From positions 806,001 to 870,000 of the forward strand of contig NZ_CP014136.1 in assembly GCF_002291425.1 (NCBI RefSeq): a stretch of DNA of 64,000 bases, given 5' to 3'. Each line of letters starts with the position of its first letter. Within the stretch, counting starts at the first letter, position 1. Made by a program: the position numbers and the translations under genes. This document shows positions 1-7,494 of this stretch, piece after piece. Origin of the DNA: Gibbsiella quercinecans (GTDB lineage: Bacteria; Pseudomonadota; Gammaproteobacteria; Enterobacterales; Enterobacteriaceae). Under the pieces are notes generated by a model. That model was not told where the DNA came from. It saw only the letters and a program-made list of their open reading frames with translations, and did not search any database.

Positions 1-378
1 CAGTTGCCTTATACTTTTTTCTTCACAACAATGACTGCAGGAAATAACACAGCAAACCCTCTCCCCTCGCCAGCATAAATAAAAAGGTAAAAAATCTGTA
101 ATGGCGGATAATAAGGAAATATAGATAAGTCACGGTAAAATATTAATTTAACCATTAAGAAGAAAAACTATGATTATCCCGCTCACCCGTGAATTGACGT
201 ATCTTTAAAGAAAAACAAATAACCTCAGATAAAATTATATTAGATTACATTGATGAATGATAAGTAACAAAATGATAGACATTGATTATGCATTTCCCGC
301 TGATGTTTAGTTCGCATTGAGGTTTCCTGTGTTTTAATCAACAGGAAATTTAAATCATCTCTCGCCAAGGAGCCGCTA
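1..378. other. AT-rich non-coding stretch
   Basis: No convincing coding region is visible here on either strand. The sequence is markedly AT-rich compared with the core genes to the right. It most likely holds the promoter for the small genes that follow. An upstream gene may end before the window begins. Confidence 0.5.
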
Positions 379-576
379 ATGAGCTACAACAGCAGGGTTT
401 GGTGGTGTATGTTAGCCTTGTGTACCTTGTTTTGGTTAACAGTGTTTGCCAGCCTATTTATGCTTCAGCAACATATTTTTGAAACCACGCACCACTACCA
501 ACATAAGAGCATAACAACAACGCATTCAATGAACGATTATGAGGCGGCATCCTTGTTTGCCCATCATTCTGGCTAA
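379..576 (+). CDS. Small single-pass membrane protein (65 aa), paralogue of the next ORF
   Basis: This encodes 65 residues with one hydrophobic segment at about residues 8-30, containing the motif LFWLTVFASLF, then a polar His/Thr-rich tail. The start ATG is preceded by AAGGAG at a normal distance. The membrane segment aligns with that of the 31-residue ORF at 639-734 (V-W, L, C, FWLT, SL and IF in the same order), so the two look like a tandem duplication. The FW-containing helix also recalls small enterobacterial membrane proteins such as YmiA, but that is only a resemblance. The function is unknown. The tail probably faces one side of the inner membrane; orientation cannot be decided from the sequence. 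Confidence 0.6.
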   Translation: MSYNSRVWWCMLALCTLFWLTVFASLFMLQQHIFETTHHYQHKSITTTHSMNDYEAASLFAHHSG

Positions 577-638
577 CAACAGCCAGCAATAGTGAGGTAA
601 TGCTACGCTATGGCGCCTTTCGGTTATAAGGAAATAAC

Positions 639-734
639 ATGAACATGAAAGTGTGGTTAGGCATACTCATTATTTGCTCATCGTTTTGGTTGACAATCAT
701 CAGCAGTTTGCTCTTCATCTGCGATATATTTTGA
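639..734 (+). CDS. Tiny membrane protein (31 aa)
   Basis: This is a 31-residue ORF, MNMKVWLGILIICSSFWLTI followed by ISSLLFICDIF, nearly all of it one transmembrane helix. An AAGGAAATAAC ribosome binding site lies just before the ATG. It shares the V-W and FWLT core with the ORF at 379-576, 62 nt upstream, and both are probably on one transcript. Proteins of this size and shape usually bind and modulate a larger membrane protein, but nothing here shows the partner. It is short enough that gene callers would miss it. Confidence 0.5.
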   Translation: MNMKVWLGILIICSSFWLTIISSLLFICDIF

Positions 735-818
735 CCATTAACGAGGTGCCAATCGTCAAATTGCAACGTTCAGCGTTAACAATGGAAGATTCCCTTTAGC
801 CAACGGGAGGTGAATATC

Positions 819-1022
819 ATGGATAAAGACACAGTTCGCTCGTCACAGGCCGAAGATGAAAGAGTAGCGGCTGATTTGCTCGCGCTGACAGTGACCTATC
901 ACGAACGTTATGGTCACGAATCCAACCTGAAAACCGCCGAGAAACAGGTTCCAGCGCATTTGCGCAGTTACTTTCACCAGCAGCTCAAGAAATACCGCAC
1001 TACACCATCGCTGGAAGGCTAA
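819..1022 (+). CDS. Small hypothetical soluble protein (67 aa)
   Basis: This encodes 67 residues, charged and predicted mostly helical, with no membrane segment or signal peptide. A GTG nine bases upstream could also start the frame. The ATG at 819 is preferred because GGGAGG at 805-810 is then 8 nt away, whereas the GTG overlaps that site. The central part (ADLLALTVTYHERYG, ESNLKTAEKQVP) matches no family I recognise. It lies between the two tiny membrane genes and sbcB on the same strand. No function is proposed. Confidence 0.55.
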   Translation: MDKDTVRSSQAEDERVAADLLALTVTYHERYGHESNLKTAEKQVPAHLRSYFHQQLKKYRTTPSLEG

Positions 1023-1126
1023 CGTTTCTCTGGGCTGGTGCGCATTGCCGCCAAGCTTTACTTGGCATCAGGCATGGCGAGGTTACAATAGGCGCATATG
1101 CATTCCGCCACTGAAGAGATAACACG

Positions 1127-2554
1127 TTGAGTAGCAAGGCACCGGCCACATTCTACATTCACGATTACGAAACCTTCGGCAAGAGCCCGGCGCTGGATCG
1201 CCCGGCCCAGTTTGCCGGCGTACGTACCGATATGGACTTCAACATCATTGAAGATCCGCTGGTCATTTACTGCGCGCCGTCGGACGACTACCTGCCCGAG
1301 CCGGAAGCCGTGATGATCACCGGCATCACGCCGCAGGAAGCCTTGGCGAAGGGCCTGAACGAAGCGGAGTTCGCACGGCAGATCCACGCCGCCTTCAGCC
1401 AGCCCAACACCTGTGTTTTGGGCTATAACAACGTCCGTTTCGATGATGAAGTCAGCCGCAACATCTTCTACCGTAATTTCTATGATCCCTATGCCTACAG
1501 TTGGCAGAACGGCAATTCACGCTGGGATCTGCTTGATGTGATGCGTGCCTGCTATGCGCTGCGCCCAGACGGCATTATCTGGCCGGAAAATGAAGACGGC
1601 TTCCCCAGCTTCCGGCTGGAACACCTGACGCAGGCCAACGGGGTTGAACACGAACATGCGCACGATGCCATGTCCGATGTGTACGCCACCATCGCCATGG
1701 CAAAATTGGTCAAGCAAGCGCAGCCGCGGCTGTTTGATTACCTGCTGCAGCATCGCAGCAAACATAAGCTGAACACGCTGATCGATATTGTGGAGATGGC
1801 GCCGCTGGTGCACGTTTCCGGCATGTTTGGCGCCGCACGCGGCAACACCAGCTGGGTGGCCCCGCTGGCCTGGCACCCGGAAAACAAAAACGCCGTGATC
1901 ATGTGCGATTTAGCCGGCGACATCACCCCACTGCTGAAGCTGGACGCCGATCAACTGCGTGAGCGGCTCTACACCCGGCGCGATCGCTTGGAAGACGGCC
2001 AGGCGGCGGTGCCGATCAAGCTGGTGCATATCAACAAATGCCCGGTGCTGGCACCGGCGAAAACGCTGCTGCCCGCCAACGCCGAGCGGCTGGGCATTGA
2101 CCGCCAGGCCTGCCTGAACAACCTGCAAATCCTGCGCCAGCATCCTCAGGTGCGGGAAAAAGTGGTGGCGCTGTATGCCGAGGCGGCCCCCTTTACCCCA
2201 CCCGATGACGTTGATGCCCGGCTGTATGACGGCTTCTTCAGTGATGCCGACAAGGCTGCCATGAACATTATCCAGCAAACGCTGCCGCAAAACCTGCCGG
2301 CGCTGGATTTAACCTTCAACGACAGCCGGATGCAGGAACTGCTGTTCCGCTTCCGCGCGCGCAACTACCCAAAAACGCTGGATGACGCCGAGCAACGGCG
2401 CTGGTTGCAGCACCGCCGGGATGTGCTGACGCCGGAGCGAGTACAAGCCTATGTGCTGCAACTGGAAGCGTTATACAACCTGTATGAGGGCGATCAGGAA
2501 AAAATGGCGCTGTTGAAAGCGCTGTTTGACTACGGCCGTGAACTGGTGGAATAA
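1127..2554 (+). CDS. sbcB: Exodeoxyribonuclease I
   Basis: This is a 475-residue protein, the same length as E. coli exonuclease I, which degrades single-stranded DNA 3' to 5', acts in mismatch repair and recombination, and interacts with SSB. The DEDDh catalytic set is complete: D13 and E15 in HDYETFG, D106 in NNVRFDDEV, H179 and D184 in HAHDAMSDVY. The SH3-like and helical C-terminal regions follow at full length. The start is TTG. There is an in-frame stop 15 nt upstream and no ATG nearby that would keep the HDYETFG motif, and GAAGAG lies about 8 nt before it. The gene's own terminator is split by the IS element that follows. Confidence 0.97.
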   Translation: MSSKAPATFYIHDYETFGKSPALDRPAQFAGVRTDMDFNIIEDPLVIYCAPSDDYLPEPEAVMITGITPQEALAKGLNEAEFARQIHAAFSQPNTCVLGYNNVRFDDEVSRNIFYRNFYDPYAYSWQNGNSRWDLLDVMRACYALRPDGIIWPENEDGFPSFRLEHLTQANGVEHEHAHDAMSDVYATIAMAKLVKQAQPRLFDYLLQHRSKHKLNTLIDIVEMAPLVHVSGMFGAARGNTSWVAPLAWHPENKNAVIMCDLAGDITPLLKLDADQLRERLYTRRDRLEDGQAAVPIKLVHINKCPVLAPAKTLLPANAERLGIDRQACLNNLQILRQHPQVREKVVALYAEAAPFTPPDDVDARLYDGFFSDADKAAMNIIQQTLPQNLPALDLTFNDSRMQELLFRFRARNYPKTLDDAEQRRWLQHRRDVLTPERVQAYVLQLEALYNLYEGDQEKMALLKALFDYGRELVE

Positions 2555-2557
2555 CAA

Positions 2558-2572
2558 AAGGGGCCTGCTCTG
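2558..2572 (+). terminator. Left half of the sbcB terminator, disrupted by IS insertion
   Basis: Joining the sequence left of 2573 to that right of 3878 restores AAGGGGCCTGC-TCT-GCAGGCCCCTT, a perfect 11-bp stem with a three-base loop right after sbcB. The IS entered the loop and duplicated CTCTG (2568-2572 and 3874-3878). The right arm is at 3878-3888. Confidence 0.85.
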
Positions 2573-2580
2573 TGTATGAA

Positions 2581-2623
2581 CCGGGCACATGGGTAACACT
2601 TTACACCGGGCACATGGGTAACA
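2581..2623 (+). repeat. 18-bp direct repeat inside the IS left end
   Basis: CCGGGCACATGGGTAACA occurs at 2581-2598 and again at 2606-2623, 25 bp apart. The first copy is part of the terminal inverted repeat; the second is internal. They are probably tandem transposase contact sites. Confidence 0.8.
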
Positions 2624-2663
2624 GGTTATAACTGGCACAGTTAACGAGATAGGGAGGTTTACT

Positions 2664-3812
2664 GTGCCTTGGCCTGAGAGTGTTACCATGCAACGTTTGC
2701 AATTTGTCACCGCTTGTCTGAAGGGCGATACTTCTGTCGCTGAGCTATGCCGCCGTTTCAACATTAGTCGCAAAACTGGCTATAAGTGGCTGTCCCGATT
2801 TTCTCCTGATGATATTTCCTCTCTTTCTGACCATTCCCGAGCTCGCCATCATCAACTTTCCATACCGCTGCCAACGGTGGAATTGCTTCTTGAGAAGAAA
2901 CAGCAGCACCCTACATGGGGCCCGGAAAAGATAAGACAATTACTTTTGAATATGGATGTTTCGGATGTGCCCGCTGCCAGTACTATTGGGGGCATATTTA
3001 AGATCCATGGCCTGACAAAAAAACGTAATCGATTGAAATACAAACCCAAACGGTCTTATGTGCTCCATAAGATAAACCAGCCAAATGATGTCTGGAGCGC
3101 GGATTTCAAAGGCAAGTTCACCCATACAACCGGACGTTGGTGTCATCCTTTCACACTGACGGATAACTACAGCAGAATGGTACTTGCCTGTGATGCCACG
3201 TATTTACCCGATGGGAAATTTGTCATTCCCTGCCTCGAGCGAGTCTTCCACGAATGTGGTTTGCCCCAGGTTCTACGCACCGATAACGGTCCACCTTTTG
3301 CCGGTGCCGGGCTGTGGGGATTAAGCCAGATGTCTATCTGGCTAATCAAATGTGGTGTTACTCCCGAGCGAATTCGCCCAGGGAAACCGACAGAGAATGG
3401 ACGTCATGAAAGAATGCACAGAACAATGAAAGAGGGAATGAAACAGTGTCATAAATTTGCCTCTCTGGAGGAACAACAGACATGGCTAAACACATGGAGA
3501 AAAGAATTTAATGAAGTTCGGCCACATAAGGCTCTGGGAGGAAAAACGCCCCAATCAGTCTGGTGTCCTTCCCCCCGGATTTATACTGGGGCACAAAAGG
3601 AGATGCCGGTACCAAAGGGGGCGAAGTTACTGCGTGTGGAAGTGAAAGGTGATTTATGGTTCAACGGCCGACGAATCTTCCTATCGGAGGCCCTCAGGTA
3701 TGAATGGGTGTGGATGAAAGAAGTTGACGATGACACGGACGAAATAGGGTTCGGGGAGTTGGTATTGGCCCGGTACGATAGACAGAACCATCGTATAATC
3801 CGGGCTGATTAA
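2664..3812 (+). CDS. IS481-family DDE transposase
   Basis: This encodes 382 residues. An N-terminal helix-turn-helix (about residues 10-45, SVAELCRRFNISRKTGYKWL) is followed by an rve-type integrase core. The probable catalytic residues are D147 (SADFKG), D207 (RTDNGPPF) and E249 (ENGRHERMH). The start is GTG with AGGGAGG six bases upstream; a later ATG at codon 9 is possible. No frameshift or internal stop is seen, so the protein should be active. It is the only gene in the element and is transcribed in the same direction as sbcB, whose terminator it has split. Confidence 0.93.
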   Translation: MPWPESVTMQRLQFVTACLKGDTSVAELCRRFNISRKTGYKWLSRFSPDDISSLSDHSRARHHQLSIPLPTVELLLEKKQQHPTWGPEKIRQLLLNMDVSDVPAASTIGGIFKIHGLTKKRNRLKYKPKRSYVLHKINQPNDVWSADFKGKFTHTTGRWCHPFTLTDNYSRMVLACDATYLPDGKFVIPCLERVFHECGLPQVLRTDNGPPFAGAGLWGLSQMSIWLIKCGVTPERIRPGKPTENGRHERMHRTMKEGMKQCHKFASLEEQQTWLNTWRKEFNEVRPHKALGGKTPQSVWCPSPRIYTGAQKEMPVPKGAKLLRVEVKGDLWFNGRRIFLSEALRYEWVWMKEVDDDTDEIGFGELVLARYDRQNHRIIRAD

Positions 3813-3901
3813 AGAATAAATGCGTTACCTATGAGGCTGGTCAGATCTGTAACCTATGTGCCCGGTTCATACACTCTGCAGGCCCCTTGCAACTGAATAC
3901 G

Positions 3902-3919
3902 GCCCGGCGCAGGCCGGGC
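3902..3919. terminator. GC-rich hairpin between converging sbcB/IS and plaP
   Basis: GCCCGGC-GCAG-GCCGGGC forms a 7-bp GC stem with a 4-base loop 18 bp beyond the plaP stop codon. A TGTTTC tract follows on the + strand; no T-run follows on the - strand. It may serve transcripts arriving from either side. Confidence 0.5.
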
Positions 3920-3936
3920 TGTTTCATCAATGGCTA

Positions 3937-5304
3937 TCAGGCAAGATCTTCACTCGCCTGCGGCACCGGCAGACGGAATCTGCGGGTAACGAACGCCAGA
4001 TAGATCAGGCCGATCGCCGCCCATACCAGGCCCAGCGTCATTGAGCTGCTTTCCAGGTTCAGCCACAGCGCACCCACAGTCAACGCGCCGATAACCGGCA
4101 GCACCAGGTAGTTGAAGTTATCCTTCAACGTTTTGTTACGTTTCTCGCGGATGTAGAACTGGGAAATCACCGACAGATTGACAAAGGTGAACGCCACCAG
4201 TGCGCCAAAGTTGATCAGTGCGGTCGCCGTCACCAGATCAAACGATACGGCAGACAGCGCAATCACCCCCACCAGCAGCACATTCAAGGCCGGCGTACGC
4301 CACGTTGGGTGTACATAGCCAAAGAAGCGCGATGGGAACACACCGTCACGGCCCATCACGTACATCAGGCGGGAAACGCCCGCGTGCGCCGCCATGCCGG
4401 AAGCCAACACGGTCACGCAGGAAAACACCAGAATGATCGACTGGAAGAACTTACCGGCCACGTACAGCATGATTTCCGGCTGCGATGCGTCTGGATCTTT
4501 AAAGCGTGAAATATCCGGGAAATACAGCTGCACAAAGTAAGACACCACGATAAAGATAATGCCGCCGATCAGCGCTGTCAGGAAGATCGCCTTCGGGATC
4601 ACCTTTTCCGCGTCTTTGGTTTCTTCAGACAGCGAGCTGATGCCGTCAAAGCCCAGGAACGAGAAGCAGAGGATGGTCGCACCGGTGATCATCGGCACCA
4701 CGTGTGCGCCCTCGCCCCAGAATGGGCGGCTGCTCACCAGGGTACCCGCCCCTTCACCATGTGACACACCGTTGATCACCAACCCCAGGAACACCACCAT
4801 GATCGCCACCTGCACAACCACAATGATGGCGTTCAGGTTAGCCACCAGCTTAATGCCGCGCAGGTTAAAGAAGGTCATCAGCGCCACCAGCGCCGCGACA
4901 AAAATCCACGACGGCACGCCTGGGAAAATCGCCTCAAGGTAAATTTTCGCCAGCAGAATGTTGATCATCGGCATGAACAGATAGTCCAGCAGCGATGACC
5001 AGCCCACCATAAAGCCCACGTGCGGGCTAATGGCCTTCTGTGCGTAGGTATAGGCAGAACCGGCGGAAGGGAACTTACGCACCAGTTTGCCGTAGCTGAC
5101 CGCCGTAAACAGAATCGCCAGCAGTGCGAAAGCGTAGGCGGTGGCAACGTGGCCATCGGTCAGGCCAGAGACGATGCCGAAAGTATCGAAGATGGTCATC
5201 GGCTGCAAATAGGCCAGCCCCATCATCACCACAGGCAGCAACGTCAAAGATTTACGCAGCGTCGCGCGCTGTGCCGGTGCGGCGGTGCAGATGTTATCGG
5301 ACAT
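3937..5304 (-). CDS. plaP: Putrescine importer PlaP (APC family)
   Basis: This 455-residue permease of the amino acid-polyamine-organocation superfamily has about 12 transmembrane segments. It is very close to E. coli PlaP (YeeF), a low-affinity putrescine/H+ symporter: the signatures [36 protein letters not shown] and [20 protein letters not shown] are nearly unchanged. Its position next to sbcB matches E. coli. GGGAGG lies 7 nt before the ATG. The start codon lies inside the end of an upstream ORF (5294-5512), the same arrangement as yoeI-plaP in E. coli, which points to translational coupling. In E. coli, putrescine uptake by PlaP supports surface motility. Confidence 0.93.
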   Translation of the reverse strand: MSDNICTAAPAQRATLRKSLTLLPVVMMGLAYLQPMTIFDTFGIVSGLTDGHVATAYAFALLAILFTAVSYGKLVRKFPSAGSAYTYAQKAISPHVGFMVGWSSLLDYLFMPMINILLAKIYLEAIFPGVPSWIFVAALVALMTFFNLRGIKLVANLNAIIVVVQVAIMVVFLGLVINGVSHGEGAGTLVSSRPFWGEGAHVVPMITGATILCFSFLGFDGISSLSEETKDAEKVIPKAIFLTALIGGIIFIVVSYFVQLYFPDISRFKDPDASQPEIMLYVAGKFFQSIILVFSCVTVLASGMAAHAGVSRLMYVMGRDGVFPSRFFGYVHPTWRTPALNVLLVGVIALSAVSFDLVTATALINFGALVAFTFVNLSVISQFYIREKRNKTLKDNFNYLVLPVIGALTVGALWLNLESSSMTLGLVWAAIGLIYLAFVTRRFRLPVPQASEDLA

Positions 5305-5512
5305 TGTTCAGCCCTCCCTGACCTTCAACCTGGCGCAGAGTAGACACGCCAAGACTTAAGGCAGCAGGGAAACTTCGCAACGTGCGAACCAATGCTGAAA
5401 GAGGGGGATTTGACGCTGGATAACAGCGCAGAGCGGCCTGAATTGCTCCATAATCGCTGCCGACACAGCGGGATCCGGCGGGTACCGGCGCGAAGGTGAA
5501 AAATTGCCCCAT
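5294..5512 (-). CDS. YoeI-like upstream ORF overlapping the plaP start
   Basis: This 72-codon ORF begins [10 protein letters not shown], with GAGGA about 9 nt before its ATG. It ends 11 nt inside plaP, so that ATGTCCGATAA contains both the plaP start and this ORF's stop. E. coli YoeI, as I recall it, is 20 residues, begins MGQFFAYAT, and ends in the same overlap with plaP. The shared MGQFF start and shared overlap argue that this is a real, longer version. It most likely works by being translated (coupling or sensing) rather than as a functional protein; the middle is low-complexity and matches nothing I recognise. Confidence 0.55.
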   Translation of the reverse strand: MGQFFTFAPVPAGSRCVGSDYGAIQAALRCYPASNPPLSALVRTLRSFPAALSLGVSTLRQVEGQGGLNNVR

Positions 5513-5640
5513 CTTACTTATTCCTCAATAGTGGCGATCATGAAGTTTTGGTTGATCGCGCACAAAACGGTTTATCTATCCGGCTCTCAGTCCGGCCTCT
5601 CTATGAATGAAACACACGGTTGCAGAACGCAAATGCAAAA

Positions 5641-5672
5641 AAATAACCGACGCTTTAAGGCGTCGGTTATTT
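5641..5672 (-). terminator. Strong leftward intrinsic terminator upstream of yoeI/plaP
   Basis: A perfect 13-bp stem (AAATAACCGACGC / GCGTCGGTTATTT, loop of 6) is followed on the - strand by a run of seven T. It lies 129 nt before the YoeI-like start, so it either ends an unseen leftward RNA or attenuates a long plaP leader. Confidence 0.7.
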
Positions 5673-5947
5673 GCACGGCGCGTATTTTGCACCAAAAAAG
5701 CGCCGGAAGGCAAGATCGATAAAACAGACAACCGCTATTCTTTTACCGATCGTCTGGGAAACATCCGAACGGGCAAACAATTCGTCTGGTTATCCTCTCA
5801 TTGGATCAGCGCCGCTGCGGAGCCGACCCAGATTATGCTGCCAATCGTTCGAGAAACGGGCTTTTACGCCACCATAACCACTTTTATCTTCGTTAGACCA
5901 TTTAGTTTATTGCTAAAAAATAAATCTGTGTTAAAAAAGGGCTCTCT

Positions 5948-5971
5948 AGCCATCTAAACACCTAAACGTCT
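5948..5971 (+). promoter_or_regulatory. Candidate MetJ operator (three tandem met boxes)
   Basis: Three adjacent 8-mers, AGCCATCT, AAACACCT and AAACGTCT, match the met box AGACGTCT at 6, 5 and 7 of 8 positions. They end 11 nt before the ABC transporter start codon. Tandem 8-bp boxes are how MetJ binds in enterobacteria. The call is from pattern only. Confidence 0.4.
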
Positions 5972-5982
5972 TTAAGTACATT

Positions 5983-7494
5983 ATGCCAACCGTAACGCCC
6001 GCACGCCTTGAGATGCGCAATATTTCCATCGCCTTCGCCGGCTTTAACGCGCTGAAAAATGTTGATTTCACCCTGCAGGGCGGATCCACCCATGCGCTGA
6101 TTGGCGCAAACGGCGCGGGGAAGTCCACGCTGATGTCGATCCTGTCCGGGGCCTACAGCCACTATCAGGGCGATATCTTCATCGACGGTGAAAAGGTGGA
6201 CATTCACTCACCGCAGCAGGCGCGGCGCCATGGCATTCACGTGGTGCAGCAGGAAGTGGACGTCGCCCTGATCCCAACGCTCTCCGTTGCGGAAAACATC
6301 ATGCTGGACTGGCTGAACCAGCCGGGCCACCTGCTCAGTTGGAAGCAATTACACCAACAGGCACGCTCGCTGCTTGGCCAGCTTGAGCTGACCATCAACC
6401 CGCGCCAGCCGCTGGCCGATTGCACCCTGGCGGAAAAACAACAGGTGCTGCTGGCCCGCGCGCTGTCGCACCGCTGCCGTTTTCTGGTGCTGGATGAACC
6501 CACCGCCCCGCTCGATCGCGCTGAAAGCGAACGCCTGTTCAAGGTTGTGCGCCGCCTGCGTGCCGAAGGCATCGGCATCGTGTTTATCTCGCACCGTATC
6601 CATGAGCTAAGCGAAATCTGCGATCGGCTCACGGTGCTGCGCGACGGGCGCCACGTTAGCGAAGACGCCATGCGCGGCCTGAGCGGCGAGCAGATCGTGG
6701 AAAAAATGCTCGGCCACCGTCTGGATGATATCTACCCGCCGCGTCGGCCGCCGCACGGTTCGCAGCCATTGCTCCAGGTGCGCGGGCTGAACGATCGCCA
6801 CAAGCTGGACGATGTGTCACTGACGCTGCATAAAGGCGAGATTCTCGGCATCGCCGGCCTGGCCGGCGCAGGGAAAACCGAGCTGTGCAAGGCGCTGTTC
6901 GGCGCCAGCCAGGCCAATGTGGAGCAAGGTGAACTGCACGGCAAAGCCTGGGCGCCGCGTTCGCCGCACCACTCCGTCGCGCAAGGGCTGGCGCTGGTGC
7001 CGGAAGAGCGCCGCAAGGAAGGCATTTTTATTGATGAAGCGATCCCAATGAACCTTAGCGTCAGCGCCGACGACAGCTTTTCACGCTGGAGCCTGTTCAG
7101 CCGCCGCCGGGAACTGCGCTGGGCGCTGGATATTATGCAGCGCCTGGGGGTGCGGGCCTCTGGGCCACAGCAAAAGCTGGCACGCCTTTCCGGCGGGAAC
7201 CAGCAAAAAGTGGCGATCGGCAAATGGCTGCGCGGCGGCGCCGACGTGCTGATCTTCGATGAGCCCACCAAAGGGGTGGATATCAAGGCCAAGCAGGATC
7301 TGTTTACCCTGATCGACGGCCTGGCGCGAGCCGGCAAAGGCATTATTTATGCCTCCGGCGAGTTCTCGGAGTTGGTTGGGCTGTGCGATCGCATTTGCGT
7401 GCTATGGGATGGCCGCGTGGTGGCGGAAGTGAACGCCGCCGATATTGATGAAGAAACCTTATTATTATATTCCACCGGAGGAAAACCAGAGTGA
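5983..7494 (+). CDS. Sugar-type (CUT2) ABC transporter, double ATPase subunit
   Basis: This 503-residue protein has two nucleotide-binding domains, as in RbsA, XylG and LsrA. Domain 1 has Walker A GANGAGKST near residue 43 and Walker B VLDEP. Its signature is TLAEKQ rather than the usual LSVAQ. Domain 2 has a degenerate Walker A, GLAGAGKTE, a normal LSGGNQQK signature and IFDEPTKGVD, typical of the family. The stop overlaps the permease start (GTGA), so the two are co-translated. No periplasmic binding protein gene is adjacent on either side, so the substrate cannot be read from context; the candidate MetJ boxes hint at a sulfur-containing sugar. The ribosome site before the ATG is weak. Confidence 0.88.
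   Translation: MPTVTPARLEMRNISIAFAGFNALKNVDFTLQGGSTHALIGANGAGKSTLMSILSGAYSHYQGDIFIDGEKVDIHSPQQARRHGIHVVQQEVDVALIPTLSVAENIMLDWLNQPGHLLSWKQLHQQARSLLGQLELTINPRQPLADCTLAEKQQVLLARALSHRCRFLVLDEPTAPLDRAESERLFKVVRRLRAEGIGIVFISHRIHELSEICDRLTVLRDGRHVSEDAMRGLSGEQIVEKMLGHRLDDIYPPRRPPHGSQPLLQVRGLNDRHKLDDVSLTLHKGEILGIAGLAGAGKTELCKALFGASQANVEQGELHGKAWAPRSPHHSVAQGLALVPEERRKEGIFIDEAIPMNLSVSADDSFSRWSLFSRRRELRWALDIMQRLGVRASGPQQKLARLSGGNQQKVAIGKWLRGGADVLIFDEPTKGVDIKAKQDLFTLIDGLARAGKGIIYASGEFSELVGLCDRICVLWDGRVVAEVNAADIDEETLLLYSTGGKPE

Larger units (their letters stand above)
2573..3873 (+). mobile_element. IS481-family insertion sequence, apparently complete
   Basis: The element is 1301 bp. The terminal inverted repeats are TGTATGAACCGGGCACATGG at the left end and its near-perfect complement ending at 3873. 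A 5-bp target duplication, CTCTG, borders both ends, so the copy is a simple and fairly recent insertion. The single transposase gene is intact. The left end has an 18-bp subterminal direct repeat, and a degenerate second copy is visible near the right end (GTTACCTATGAGGCTGG), as expected for transposase binding sites. Confidence 0.92.
5513..5982. other. Divergent control region between plaP and the sugar-type ABC operon
   Basis: No convincing protein gene is seen in these 470 bp; the + strand frames here lack ribosome sites and homology. It contains a leftward intrinsic terminator at 5641-5672 and candidate MetJ boxes at 5948-5971, and should hold the divergent promoters. The 140 bp next to 5982 are AT-rich. 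Confidence 0.6.

Noticed and set aside
1058..1387. Leftward frames antisense to sbcB, and similar antisense frames across hyuA/hyuB and fruA
   Set aside because: They mirror GC-rich codons of strongly supported genes and have no independent homology.
5504..5957. + strand frames between plaP and the ABC operon
   Set aside because: They cross the strong leftward terminator, lack homology and overlap one another; no support for translation.
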